Origin: JAYZDF01 sp036337945
GTDB taxonomy: Bacteria > Myxococcota > Kuafuiibacteriia > Kuafuiibacteriales > Kuafuiibacteriaceae
Assembly: GCA_036337945.1 (NCBI GenBank)
Contig: JAYZDF010000070.1
Location: 1 to 62,350 of the forward strand
DNA length: 62,350 bases
Direction of reading: 5' to 3'
Shown here: one piece after another, positions 26,503 through 35,665 of the stretch
Layout: every line of letters starts with the position of its first letter
Numbering within the stretch: the stretch's first letter is position 1
Translations under genes and position numbers: made by a program
The notes under the pieces: generated by a model
Databases searched by the model: none
Seen by the model: the letters and a program-made list of their open reading frames with translations, nothing else
Told to the model about the DNA's origin: nothing

Positions 26503-27863
26503 TAGTACTTATATCCGAGCTCTTTGATGATCGAAGTATCATGCGTGCCATTAATGAAGGCTTCACTCTGTAAGACTTTTTCAATGGCGCTGAGATTGGT
26601 CTTAATTCCCTCGATCTTCGTATTTTGAGCCGCTTTCAGAAGCTTTGCGATGGCGTCATTTCGGTCGTCTCCATGCACAATAATCTTGGCTAACATCGAG
26701 TCGTACGTGGGTGGAACGACAGACCCCGCTTCCACACCGGAATCGACGCGAGCATCTTCAGGCCACGTAATATCAGTTATCGTACCTGGTTGCGGGAAAA
26801 ACCTCTTATCAGGATCCTCGGCGCAAAGCCGAGCCTCGATAGAATGACCAGAGAATGTTGGATTCATAATCTCATCGGGAAGTTTCTCCCCTGCCGCCAC
26901 TCGAAACTGAGCTTCTACTAAATCCAGATTGGTAACCAATTCGGTCACTGGATGTTCAACCTGAAGACGCGCATTAACTTCGAGAAAATAGAATTGCTCT
27001 TGTTGCTCTGGGTCTCCTGACACTATCATTTCTACAGTTCCAGCGTTGACGTAGCCCGATTCGGCTACAAGACGTTTCGCCGCAGCAAACATCTTAGCGC
27101 GTGTCTCGGCGCTAATATGGGTGGATGGTGACTCTTCAATGATTTTTTGATTACGGCGTTGAACAGAGCAATCACGATCACCTAATACTGCACAGTTTCC
27201 ATGCGTATCACTAATAACTTGGATTTCAACGTGCGCCGGTCGTTCAACTAGCTTTTCGATATAAACCGTTCCGTCGCCAAAAAATGTCTCACCTTTGCGT
27301 TGAACATCGGCCAGCGCTTTCTCGAGTTTTTTCTCGTTCTTAACCGCAGTCATTCCGATACCGCCGCCACCTGCTGAAGCTTTGAGTAAAACCGGATAAC
27401 CAATTTTTTCAGCCGCAGCGAGTGCTTCTTCGACGCTGCTCACAGAACCACTTCCCGGTATAACGGGAACATCAGCGGACTGCGCGACTTTTCGCGCATC
27501 AAGTTTGCTTCCCATCCGTTCCATAGGCTCTGGCCCAGGACCGACGAAACGTATACCAGCGGCTGCCACTCGTCTCACAAACTCGGGATTTTCAGATAAG
27601 AACCCATAACCGGGATGAATGGCCTGAGCTCCCGTTGCTTTTGCTATTTCGAGAATCTTATCGATATTGAGATAGCTTTCTTTTGGCGCTGCGGCGCCAA
27701 GTAGATGCTTCTCATCGGCTTCTTGCGCAAAAGGCGCATTTTCATCGACGTCAGAATGGACTGCAATTGTGTGCATCCCCATCTTCTTGGCAGTCCGTAT
27801 CACTCGTCGTGCGATCTCACCCCGGTTTGCAATCAGTACTTTCTCAAAAGGTTTCGTGCTCAT
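26502..27863 (-). CDS. Biotin carboxylase subunit (AccC-type)
   Basis: A 453-residue biotin carboxylase, the ATP-grasp enzyme that carboxylates biotin on a carrier protein. Seen: FEKVLIANRGEIARR, AIHPGYGFLSEN, the glycine loop KASAGGGGIGM, FLEVNARLQVEHPVTE and the C-terminal biotin carboxylase domain (RLCAEDP). The length is that of bacterial AccC; it lacks the biotinyl domain of propionyl- or methylcrotonyl-CoA carboxylase alpha chains. Neither a biotin carrier nor a carboxyltransferase is adjacent. accD is 7 kb away in another operon. The ATG at 27863 overlaps the crotonase stop (TAATG); an in-frame start at 27878 is less likely. Confidence 0.93.
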   Translation of the reverse strand: MSTKPFEKVLIANRGEIARRVIRTAKKMGMHTIAVHSDVDENAPFAQEADEKHLLGAAAPKESYLNIDKILEIAKATGAQAIHPGYGFLSENPEFVRRVAAAGIRFVGPGPEPMERMGSKLDARKVAQSADVPVIPGSGSVSSVEEALAAAEKIGYPVLLKASAGGGGIGMTAVKNEKKLEKALADVQRKGETFFGDGTVYIEKLVERPAHVEIQVISDTHGNCAVLGDRDCSVQRRNQKIIEESPSTHISAETRAKMFAAAKRLVAESGYVNAGTVEMIVSGDPEQQEQFYFLEVNARLQVEHPVTELVTNLDLVEAQFRVAAGEKLPDEIMNPTFSGHSIEARLCAEDPDKRFFPQPGTITDITWPEDARVDSGVEAGSVVPPTYDSMLAKIIVHGDDRNDAIAKLLKAAQNTKIEGIKTNLSAIEKVLQSEAFINGTHDTSIIKELGYKY

Positions 27864-28648
27864 TATTTTCCTTTCCATTCAGGTTCACGTTTTTGGAAAA
27901 AGGCAGCAATCCCCTCGCCAGCATCTTCCATCATAACGTTTACAGATAACAAACCCTGAAGATAACTTAAGGCGCCTTCAAGTGACATTCCTTCTTGTTG
28001 CACCAACGCACGACGGCCCAGACGCAAGACGGCCGGTGAGTATCCAGAAATCTTCTTCGCCCAAGACTCTACCGCTTCGTCAAACTCTTCGGCGGGAACC
28101 GTTTTATTCACCAGATTCCATTCCTCTGCGGTCTCAGAAGAAAACGTCTCACCAACGAGCATCATCTCAAATATACGGCGCCGCGGAACAGCTCTACCAA
28201 TCAACGTCGAAATCATGAACGGGAACAAACCACGCGCAATTTCTGGTGTGCCCATCTTGCAACCAGCCTTCGCGATAGCAAGATCGCAAGCCATCATCAG
28301 TCCCATGCCACCGGCAACGCAATGACCATTGACCGCCGCAAGAGTAGGTTTAGATAACTTCTCCATGACCATGAAAAGCTTCGGGAAGAGACCACGATTT
28401 TCGTAGTTCTCGTAGAAACTATCACTTTGGGCAAAACCGCCCAGGTCGGCGCCCGCGCAAAACGCTTTATCTCCAGCCCCACGCAAAACGACGCAAGCTG
28501 CATCAGAGTCTTTATCCGCGGTTTCAAAAGCGGCCGTGAGTTCTTCAAGCATTTGTGAACTCATCGCATTTCTTTTCTCGGGTCGATTGAGTGTGATCCG
28601 AATAATGTTGGCTTCCTTTTCATATAGGATTGTTTCAAATTGTGTCAT
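27863..28648 (-). CDS. Enoyl-CoA hydratase/isomerase (crotonase) family protein
   Basis: A 261-residue crotonase. The oxyanion-hole segments are AFCAGADLGG and NGHCVAGGMGL. The catalytic region is PEIARGLFP, which keeps one Glu at the position of the second hydratase Glu and has Gly-Met-Gly-Leu where the first may be missing, so hydratase activity is uncertain; isomerase or hydrolase activity is possible. It overlaps the TetR gene by 14 bases and leads directly into the biotin carboxylase. Together they suggest catabolism of a branched or terpenoid acyl-CoA, as in leucine- or geranyl-CoA pathways, but the carboxyltransferase is absent. Confidence 0.88.
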   Translation of the reverse strand: MTQFETILYEKEANIIRITLNRPEKRNAMSSQMLEELTAAFETADKDSDAACVVLRGAGDKAFCAGADLGGFAQSDSFYENYENRGLFPKLFMVMEKLSKPTLAAVNGHCVAGGMGLMMACDLAIAKAGCKMGTPEIARGLFPFMISTLIGRAVPRRRIFEMMLVGETFSSETAEEWNLVNKTVPAEEFDEAVESWAKKISGYSPAVLRLGRRALVQQEGMSLEGALSYLQGLLSVNVMMEDAGEGIAAFFQKREPEWKGK

Positions 28649-29258
28649 TATCCATTCCTTTTTCGTGAATTAGTCCAGACAGGAGCATGCTGCGAACTGT
28701 TTCTTTGAGTTGACGACGCTGCTCATCGTCATCACAAGAAATCAATTTAAGAGTTGTGCCTGTGCAAACGGTTTCGAGCGCACCAAATAGAATAAAGGGA
28801 GCAATTTCTGCGTTCACATCTTTTCTGATCTCTGAGGAGCTCTGCCCCTGCTCTATCATCGATTGCACTGCATCAAAGGCTTCTTGGAAAGCTTCGTACT
28901 TTTCTTTTTCAACGAACCGGTCCGACCGAGATACTTCTTGAATAATTACTTGTACGACCGAAGGCGCTACGTAAAGCGCCTCTAGCAATGAGTCGATCAC
29001 GACTCCGAGTCGTTCGACCACAGATTTCGATTGGTCGTCTCGGAGGTCTTTTAGGACTTTCAGAAAAATAGACCAGTTATCTCTAAAGACCGAGTCAAGT
29101 ACGTCGTCTTTGCTTTCGAAGTAATGATAAATCAAGCCATAGGCAACGTCGGCTTTTTTAGCGATGTCCGAAACTCGAGTTCGGTGGAAACCACGTTCCG
29201 CGAACACATCCACTGCGGCCTTTAAGATCTGCTTCCTCCGATCTAGTGTTTTTGCCAT
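28635..29258 (-). CDS. TetR/AcrR-family transcriptional regulator
   Basis: A 207-residue regulator. The N-terminal helix-turn-helix (about 10-55) contains ILKAAVDVFAERGFHRTRVSDIAKKADV and YGLIYHYFESKDDVL; the rest is an alpha-helical ligand domain. An AGGAG-type ribosome site lies about 9 bases upstream of the ATG. It is the first gene of the operon with crotonase and biotin carboxylase, so it likely responds to an acyl-CoA intermediate and represses its own operon, as FadR/PsrA-like members do. The ligand is inferred only from context. Confidence 0.93.
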   Translation of the reverse strand: MAKTLDRRKQILKAAVDVFAERGFHRTRVSDIAKKADVAYGLIYHYFESKDDVLDSVFRDNWSIFLKVLKDLRDDQSKSVVERLGVVIDSLLEALYVAPSVVQVIIQEVSRSDRFVEKEKYEAFQEAFDAVQSMIEQGQSSSEIRKDVNAEIAPFILFGALETVCTGTTLKLISCDDDEQRRQLKETVRSMLLSGLIHEKGMDNDTI

Positions 29259-29360
29259 AGGTACCTACTCCTGAGCATCCGAAGGTAAGAGTGAACTTCC
29301 TAAGGACGGTGAGACTTGCGGACACTAGCGGCCAAATAACGTAGCGTCAACCGAGTGGTT

Positions 29361-31688
29361 CTAATATGACATCCCACCTAACTTGGCGAGATCAACCAAC
29401 AATCTCACATCAGGTATCTCACGGTCTCTTGCCTTGATCACCACTAAACTTGCCGACCAGCAATCACACGACGATTGGTATGCAATCGAGCCCGATAACT
29501 GTTGAAATTGATCAAAAAATGTATCTTCTTCTTCGTCTCTCGACACGTCCCAAACAAGACCGCCGGTGATAGCCAAGGCACGGGTTGGTCTTAGGGAGAG
29601 TGACGCTAAGAGACCTTGGTATGAGGTCCAAGGCGCCACATCTAAATTCCCTTGATTCAGCTGTCCTATATATTCAGGCCTCGGTACGAATTCACTGGTA
29701 GACATTGTTGCCGAAGGAATAATCTCTTCGGGCGCGACGAACAATCGTCGCGAGACCGAATCTGCAACATCCAGCCACGCCGCTGTTGTTGAAAAGTACC
29801 GACCAATATTTAGTCTGGCGCTGGCTAAAAGCTCTTCTATGCTTCCTTCCTCAACGTTAACATATGCTGCTGCTGAGGACGCGAAGGATGTTGAATCTGA
29901 GAGATTCCAAGACAGTCCACCTTTCAGAGTGAGTGGACTCAGTTCGTTCTGCGAAGCGTTAGTTGACAATAAGTTGTGACCGATTCCGGCCTCAAAATAT
30001 GCATGACGGTTTCCGGTTTTGGCGTTTCGTAAATCGGTATAGAGCACACCAGCCACTTGGTGCGCCGCAGCTAATAAATCGATTTCATCTTGCGTATCTA
30101 AAACCCCTCGAGCTTGCTCAATCATTGATGGGATATAGACGTGCTGCAACTTGGGTTGAATACGGTGTACCAATCCCAAAGTAGAGATTGGCCGAGAAAG
30201 TTCAGTTTCTATTTCGGAACGAAAAATCAGGGCAAAACGATTCGCATTGATCGTTTCCGACATATTTCTCCCCGTCCAACTTGTCATTCTCCCGATAAGT
30301 TTTGAATCGAAAGCGAAGTAACGAGAACTAGGCCACAAGAAGGTTAGCGAGGGTCGAAGGTCAACTCGAGCAAATCGAGGACGGTTCGGCCAAGGAGCCG
30401 CGAACGCTTGAGCTCGTGCAACTGCATCTCCTAAGATGAGAACACCTTGTTCCCATACCGGTACGGGTAAAGCGTCTGCTCGAAAGTCAAAGAAACGATA
30501 ACGAATATTTCCCGGTCCACCAATTTCGTTCGGACTGAGTGCTCCTGAAAACAAGTTTGTCTCACGCAAGATCATTCCAGGATAGCGATGAGCTCGGAGG
30601 TCCTGCGTCAGGTTGAGTCCTGTAGCAGTGTAAAAGTGCTCTGTAGGTTGAGAACTGTAAGTGACTCGCGACGTCGTGAACTCTGTTTGTCGAGTAAGAA
30701 ACTGCTCTGCGAATTCGCTAATGTAGCTCGGATCTCCGGTCGCGTTAATGGACATGCCTAAGCGATGCTTTCCCCATTGCTGGCGATGAAGAGCAGCAAC
30801 CGAATGGCGAAAAATACTTTCGTCTGCGGTGGGAGACCAATTTTGATTTTCAGAGTCAAAGATTCCTTGATCAAATAAAGTTGAAACAATCATCCAGCCG
30901 TTACTTGACCTAGATGGTGCCCAGCGCAGTTCGAGTGTCGGAGAAAATCCGCGGTCAAAGAAATAGCGACCTCCGAGCGTCGTGTCCCAGGATTGACCCA
31001 GGGTAAAGTATAGAGGTTGTTCAACCCTCCACCCAGTAACGCTCGTATGTTGCACGCGCGGAACGAGTAGCCCGCTTCGTCTATCTCCCATCGGCAAATA
31101 AAAAGCAGGCAACGCCAATATAGGGACTTGCTTGATGTAAAAAACAGGCCAACGTAGCCAAGCCCCTTCATTTATCGCGACACTCGCGGATGAGGTCTTT
31201 ATCGACCAGCTCGGGCTTTCGTTATCGCAATGACAGGGTGTGAAATCGGCATTCGAGACATTGAACGTCTCTCGACCTGTAATACTCAGACGGTCGGCTG
31301 TCACAGTCACGTCGTTTTTGCCGACCGTATCAAGTTTATCTTTCGCCGTATTGAGTAGCGCCTCGGGTGCTAGTCCCGTTTTCAGACGCAGCTTTGCATA
31401 CACCAGTCCTCCTCGAAGTTCGTTCACATGAAAGACGGCCCGGTTACAAGTTGTAACGGCTGCGGCTTCGACAAGAGTAACGTTTCCTAGTGCAGTGACA
31501 AGTTGCGTATTCTCATCAAATGTCATCTTATCTGCATAAGCAGTCTGCCCTTCACGACGTAGAACAACATTCCCTGTGGCTATGTAGACACCGCTTTTCT
31601 GACTTGCGGTCATTTCATCCGCGGTCACTTCGAATGGTTCTGTTCCGAATGTTGAGCTGACCAACAGCGTCAAAAGGAGTTTGAGCAC
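29361..31688 (-). CDS. lptD: LPS-assembly outer-membrane protein LptD
   Basis: A 775-residue outer-membrane protein that inserts lipopolysaccharide. A short signal peptide (about 1-15) is followed by an OstA/LptA-like periplasmic domain (about 17-170, with YIATGNVVLRREGQTAYADKM) and the LptD beta-barrel with LPAFYLPMGDRRSGLLVPR. The start is GTG. It follows the AMIN-domain gene by 7 bases and ends the accD-folC-AMIN-lptD operon. It implies a true LPS outer membrane. No lptE is recognisable next to it. Confidence 0.93.
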   Translation of the reverse strand: MLKLLLTLLVSSTFGTEPFEVTADEMTASQKSGVYIATGNVVLRREGQTAYADKMTFDENTQLVTALGNVTLVEAAAVTTCNRAVFHVNELRGGLVYAKLRLKTGLAPEALLNTAKDKLDTVGKNDVTVTADRLSITGRETFNVSNADFTPCHCDNESPSWSIKTSSASVAINEGAWLRWPVFYIKQVPILALPAFYLPMGDRRSGLLVPRVQHTSVTGWRVEQPLYFTLGQSWDTTLGGRYFFDRGFSPTLELRWAPSRSSNGWMIVSTLFDQGIFDSENQNWSPTADESIFRHSVAALHRQQWGKHRLGMSINATGDPSYISEFAEQFLTRQTEFTTSRVTYSSQPTEHFYTATGLNLTQDLRAHRYPGMILRETNLFSGALSPNEIGGPGNIRYRFFDFRADALPVPVWEQGVLILGDAVARAQAFAAPWPNRPRFARVDLRPSLTFLWPSSRYFAFDSKLIGRMTSWTGRNMSETINANRFALIFRSEIETELSRPISTLGLVHRIQPKLQHVYIPSMIEQARGVLDTQDEIDLLAAAHQVAGVLYTDLRNAKTGNRHAYFEAGIGHNLLSTNASQNELSPLTLKGGLSWNLSDSTSFASSAAAYVNVEEGSIEELLASARLNIGRYFSTTAAWLDVADSVSRRLFVAPEEIIPSATMSTSEFVPRPEYIGQLNQGNLDVAPWTSYQGLLASLSLRPTRALAITGGLVWDVSRDEEEDTFFDQFQQLSGSIAYQSSCDCWSASLVVIKARDREIPDVRLLVDLAKLGGMSY

Positions 31689-31695
31689 GTTGACG

Positions 31696-33429
31696 CTACC
31701 TGGCTGCGTTATTGAACAAAAGCTTAATCGTGGACCCGACTCGTTTGACTTCGTACGGAACAGTTTTACTCAAAGCAATTTCGACTCTCGTACCTTTCGA
31801 ATCAGATTTTGCTTGAACACGTTGGACCGCCGTCGGAAAAAAACTGGTATCGAGGGCCCGCTGATTATTTTTTAAGCGAATGGTCGTATTTTTGAGCTGC
31901 ACCACAATCCGAGTTGGTTGCGTCTCGACGACCTGAAACTTCGCTTTTCCGTCGCATCGAATGAACACTTCAGAAACCTTCGCCTTCTGACGAAAACCGA
32001 TATATTTCATCACCCTGCGACCGGGTTTTGCATCACTTATCGCGGCAAAGACGACTTTCGAAGCCTCTTTCTTTACGGTTTGTGGCTTGGCCTTCGGCTT
32101 TGCAGGTTTTCTAGGAGGAAGAGCAAAACTTTGAGGAGATGCCCTGACTGTCGCGAGACGTAATACAGGTGGTCGCTTCGGAGTGGGTTTTGGTTTGGCA
32201 GGCTGCTGTTCTTTTGCAGATACAGTAGCCAAGCGACGAACAGTCTTCGGCTGTACCTTTTCGACTTCCGGTTGAGGAGCTGATTCAGCTGGTTCGACAT
32301 CGGAAAGCTCTAAAAGCTCTATGATCGTTTCTTCCGGCTCTGGTGGACTGGTTTGCTTGACAGGTTTGAGAGCGGCCTGGTCTGGAGCTTTGGGCGGTGT
32401 AGGCTCTTTCGCGGCTACTTTAACTGGTGGTTGCGGGCTCTGCTTCTGTTCACTCGGCTCTTTTTTTGTTGCTTGTTTCCGCTTCTCTAAAACAACATCC
32501 GTCACCGCTTGCGCCGAGGATGCCAAACGCACAGGAGGGGCCGCGACCGCTTTCGCTTTCGGCTTAGCTGCCTCGACCTCCCGAAGAAGTGGCGCATCCT
32601 TTGATACTACCGGGTCCTTCTGTTCTTGGGTAACGATCTTGGGCGCCTTCGCAAGTTTTGTGACAGCTTCTATCTCGCTGGAGTTCGGTTTTTTGTTCTC
32701 CTTTGCAGATATTCGAGCAAGCGCGACGGCAGGAGGCTTTTCAAGGACCTTCGCTTTTTCAACTGGTGTCGGGGACTGCGGTACAACCTTGGGCGGCTTC
32801 GGAGAATTCGACTTAGCGGCCGGGTCAGGCAAGTCAGCCAACAGACGCTTCGGCAAAGGTCGTTCCTTTTTTGCACCGGGTGGAGGCGGCACCACAGCCG
32901 GCTCTGTAAGTGGTCCGTATGGAATCGGTTCGTCGAGAGATGCAATCGCTTCTTGGGTCGCAGAGGAGATAGACGACATTGCTGCCTTATCTGGCTTAGG
33001 CGAAATGCTCGGCTCTGGAACGGCAACTTTTAGAAAACGTATAAAGATTTCATTTTCAATCGTTTCGAACCGATACCTAGACTGGAGCGAGAGCTCCACC
33101 GTCACGCGAGAAATCTTTTCGGATTCTGTGCTGAATTGCTCAGTTCGAATTGCACGGACAAGACTCCGCTCAAAAGGTTGATTCGATGGAACATCGCCCA
33201 AAACGCTCCCGGCCCAGTCCACAATGATTCGATGAGGGTCGCGTTGAGTGAACGAGGTGAAGTCAGGCAACTTCGTACCACGAATTCCGACAACGATTTC
33301 GTTATCGACCTCGTCGATGGTTATTTCCGATAACGTTGAATGTTTAGGCTCACCCGCCCAACCGGACGAACAAACAAAAACAGACAACGCGAACAAGACG
33401 CTCAATACTCGGCCGCACCAACGAGGCAT
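31696..33429 (-). CDS. AMIN-domain exported protein with Lys/Pro-rich linker
   Basis: A 577-residue protein with a signal peptide (MPRWCGRVLSVLFALSVFVCSS, cut near GWAGE), an N-terminal AMIN-like domain (about 30-125), a long low-complexity linker rich in Lys, Pro, Ala and Glu, and a second AMIN-like domain at the C-terminus (about 475-577, with TRIVVQLKNT and TRVEIALSK). AMIN domains localise proteins to septal or envelope sites through peptidoglycan, as in AmiC and PilQ. No amidase or secretin domain is present. It would span the periplasm. The start at 33429 is chosen because the signal peptide begins there; the longer frame from 33537 runs into folC. Confidence 0.72.
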   Translation of the reverse strand: MPRWCGRVLSVLFALSVFVCSSGWAGEPKHSTLSEITIDEVDNEIVVGIRGTKLPDFTSFTQRDPHRIIVDWAGSVLGDVPSNQPFERSLVRAIRTEQFSTESEKISRVTVELSLQSRYRFETIENEIFIRFLKVAVPEPSISPKPDKAAMSSISSATQEAIASLDEPIPYGPLTEPAVVPPPPGAKKERPLPKRLLADLPDPAAKSNSPKPPKVVPQSPTPVEKAKVLEKPPAVALARISAKENKKPNSSEIEAVTKLAKAPKIVTQEQKDPVVSKDAPLLREVEAAKPKAKAVAAPPVRLASSAQAVTDVVLEKRKQATKKEPSEQKQSPQPPVKVAAKEPTPPKAPDQAALKPVKQTSPPEPEETIIELLELSDVEPAESAPQPEVEKVQPKTVRRLATVSAKEQQPAKPKPTPKRPPVLRLATVRASPQSFALPPRKPAKPKAKPQTVKKEASKVVFAAISDAKPGRRVMKYIGFRQKAKVSEVFIRCDGKAKFQVVETQPTRIVVQLKNTTIRLKNNQRALDTSFFPTAVQRVQAKSDSKGTRVEIALSKTVPYEVKRVGSTIKLLFNNAAR

Positions 33430-33449
33430 TGTTTGAACGGTAGCACCCG

Positions 33450-34763
33450 CTAAGAACACGTCGCAAGTTTCCCGCGCAGCTCGCCGATCAAAATTAGTGA
33501 ACCAAACACGACGACTAAGCCACCATCGCTCTGACATTTCGAGGAAGCTCGAGTGTAAGCCGCGATAGGAGTCGATTCCTCGGTGACCTGAAGCGCTCTG
33601 AAATCACGTAAAACATCAGTAATTGCATCAACTTGTGAAAACCTCGGAGAATTCCCGTAAGTGATGGTCCAACTGGTGACATGCTCGATCATAGGATGGA
33701 TAATTCCGGCAATATCCTTATCTTTCATCACTCCGAACACAGCATGTACTGGGCGCCCTACGTTTACCCTTAAGTATTCCGCCAGTTTTTCTGCTGCGGT
33801 CGGATTGTGTGCCCCATCGAGAAGAAACTCTACACCTTGTTGATCCCGGCCGTGTTCGAGGCGTCCTGGCCACTTGGCGTTAGCCAAGCCCGCAATAATT
33901 TGCCGCGATTCCAGATTCGGGGCCAGTAGATAGGCAGTTTGCACCGCCAAAAGAGCATTTCTACTTTGATGCTCGCCCGCGAGACCAAGCTTTACAGACT
34001 CAAGTTCCGTATGAGGTAAACGGAATTGAAAGGTCTCATCCGGCATGCCAAAAACATCAAGTTCCGTCCCGATACGGTACAAAGGGCTTTTTGCTTCTAC
34101 ACAAGCCTTTGAAACCAATTCGTGCCCAACCGCCGAAACCAAGGCACACCTGGGACGAACTACAGCGAGCTTTTCAGCAAGGATTTCTTCGACCGTGTCG
34201 CCGAGGTATTGGCAATGATCCAAGCCAACGTCAGTCAGCACACTCACTGAAGCATTAACCACTCGCGTAGCATCTAGTCTGGCGCCCAGGCCTGCTTCAA
34301 CAATCGCAAAGTCAGGCTTTAGGTCACTCATGAGCTTGAGCGCCGTAAGCGTGATGACCTCAAAAAATGTAAGGTCCTCAAACCCATTCGATAGCGATTC
34401 GATTTCGCGAAGTACTGCAATCCAGGTTGACCGACTGAGGTGTTCCCGTTGCCCTTGATTGAAGTATGTGACTCGCTCAGTGAGGCATTCAAGATGCGGA
34501 GAAGAATAAACGGTTACGGAGTATCCAGCATGAGCCAAAATTGACGCAAGAAATGCACAGGTAGAGCCCTTCCCGTTCGTTCCGGCCACATGAACATAAT
34601 TCAAAGCATTTTCTGGATGACCGAGTTTTTCAAGGTACGGCGTTAGGCGTTCCAAGCCAAGTATCATCCCCTTCCGGGCGAGGCTGAAAAGGTCTTCCAA
34701 GAGCGTATTCCACGCCTCATCGTTACTTTCTACGACTTGATTTGGACCATCGAATACGTTCAT
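33450..34763 (-). CDS. folC: Bifunctional folylpolyglutamate/dihydrofolate synthase FolC
   Basis: A 437-residue Mur-ligase-like enzyme that adds glutamate to dihydropteroate and folates. The P-loop is HVAGTNGKGSTCAFL, with YSSPHLECLTERV, FAIVEAGLGARLDATRVV and GLDHCQYLGDT after it, and DGAHNPTAAEKL in the C-terminal domain. The start overlaps the accD stop (ATGA), the usual accD-folC pairing. Complete and typical. Confidence 0.96.
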   Translation of the reverse strand: MNVFDGPNQVVESNDEAWNTLLEDLFSLARKGMILGLERLTPYLEKLGHPENALNYVHVAGTNGKGSTCAFLASILAHAGYSVTVYSSPHLECLTERVTYFNQGQREHLSRSTWIAVLREIESLSNGFEDLTFFEVITLTALKLMSDLKPDFAIVEAGLGARLDATRVVNASVSVLTDVGLDHCQYLGDTVEEILAEKLAVVRPRCALVSAVGHELVSKACVEAKSPLYRIGTELDVFGMPDETFQFRLPHTELESVKLGLAGEHQSRNALLAVQTAYLLAPNLESRQIIAGLANAKWPGRLEHGRDQQGVEFLLDGAHNPTAAEKLAEYLRVNVGRPVHAVFGVMKDKDIAGIIHPMIEHVTSWTITYGNSPRFSQVDAITDVLRDFRALQVTEESTPIAAYTRASSKCQSDGGLVVVFGSLILIGELRGKLATCS

Positions 34764-35611
34764 GCGCCAGCAGTAAGCATACCCAGCAGAGATGATACCT
34801 TATCTCTCATTTGCGGACGCGGGACGATAAGATCAATCACGCCATGGTCGAGCAAGAATTCAGAACGCTGAAAGCCCTCTGGCAATTGCTGACGAATCGT
34901 TTGTTCAATCACACGCGGACCTGCGAAACCGACAAGCGCTTGAGGTTCTGCGATGATAATATCTCCGAGCATTGACATACTCGCAGCTACTCCACCCGTC
35001 GTGGGATCAGTTAGGATAGATACATACGGTTGACGTGTTTTCCGATAGCGGTTGATCGCTACAGAGGTTTTCGCCATCTGCATTAGAGAAAGAATACCTT
35101 CCTGCATTCGCGCGCCGCCGGAGGCTGAGAACAAGATGACCGGACACAGTTCTTCACGGGCAACCTCAAACGCGAGCGTAATCTTTTCCCCGACGACACT
35201 GCCCATCGAGCCGCCCATGAAATTGAAAACAAAGGAGCCTGCGATAACACGTCGGCCTTTGATACGACCACGGGCCAGAATAAAGGCTTCACCCTCCCCG
35301 GCTGAATTTTGTGCCTTTGTCACTCGAGACGGATAGTCTTTACTGTCCGTGAACTTAAGCGGGTCTCCGGGCTGAAGTGAAGCACTCAGCTCTTCCATCG
35401 TATTCTTGTCGAGAAATGATAGCAGTCGGTCGCGTCCACTCAGTCGAAAGTGATACCCACAATTCGCGCAGACATGTAAATGCTCTTGCAGTTCTTGAGC
35501 CATCGTTGCCGACCCGCACGATGGGCATTTTGTCCACAAGCCTGTCGGTACAGAAACTTTCTTGCTGACTTCCTTCAGCTTGGGTGTTGCCATGCGCTTA
35601 AACCATGCCAT
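34760..35611 (-). CDS. accD: Acetyl-CoA carboxylase carboxyltransferase beta subunit AccD
   Basis: A 283-residue subunit that with AccA transfers CO2 from carboxybiotin to acetyl-CoA to give malonyl-CoA. The N-terminal zinc ribbon is CPSCG ... CANCGYHF. The carboxyltransferase domain has FSASGGARMQEG, LTDPTTGGVAAS and GFAGPRVIEQT. It leads the operon with folC. accA and the carrier protein are elsewhere; the biotin carboxylase gene at 26502-27863 could in principle supply the partner activity. Confidence 0.97.
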   Translation of the reverse strand: MAWFKRMATPKLKEVSKKVSVPTGLWTKCPSCGSATMAQELQEHLHVCANCGYHFRLSGRDRLLSFLDKNTMEELSASLQPGDPLKFTDSKDYPSRVTKAQNSAGEGEAFILARGRIKGRRVIAGSFVFNFMGGSMGSVVGEKITLAFEVAREELCPVILFSASGGARMQEGILSLMQMAKTSVAINRYRKTRQPYVSILTDPTTGGVAASMSMLGDIIIAEPQALVGFAGPRVIEQTIRQQLPEGFQRSEFLLDHGVIDLIVPRPQMRDKVSSLLGMLTAGA

Positions 35612-35665
35612 TACTCCTGTCCTCTATTCCCAGACGAGCCTATTAGTCCAGCCCGGAAGTGTATA

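Noticed and set aside
29258..29267. Palindrome TAGGTACCTA at the TetR start codon
   Set aside because: Too short and overlapping the start codon to support as an operator without other sites.
32321..33181. A 286-codon plus-strand frame opposite the AMIN gene
   Set aside because: It is the mirror of the Lys/Pro-rich linker, with Ser/Phe/Gly-rich low-complexity sequence and no family features.
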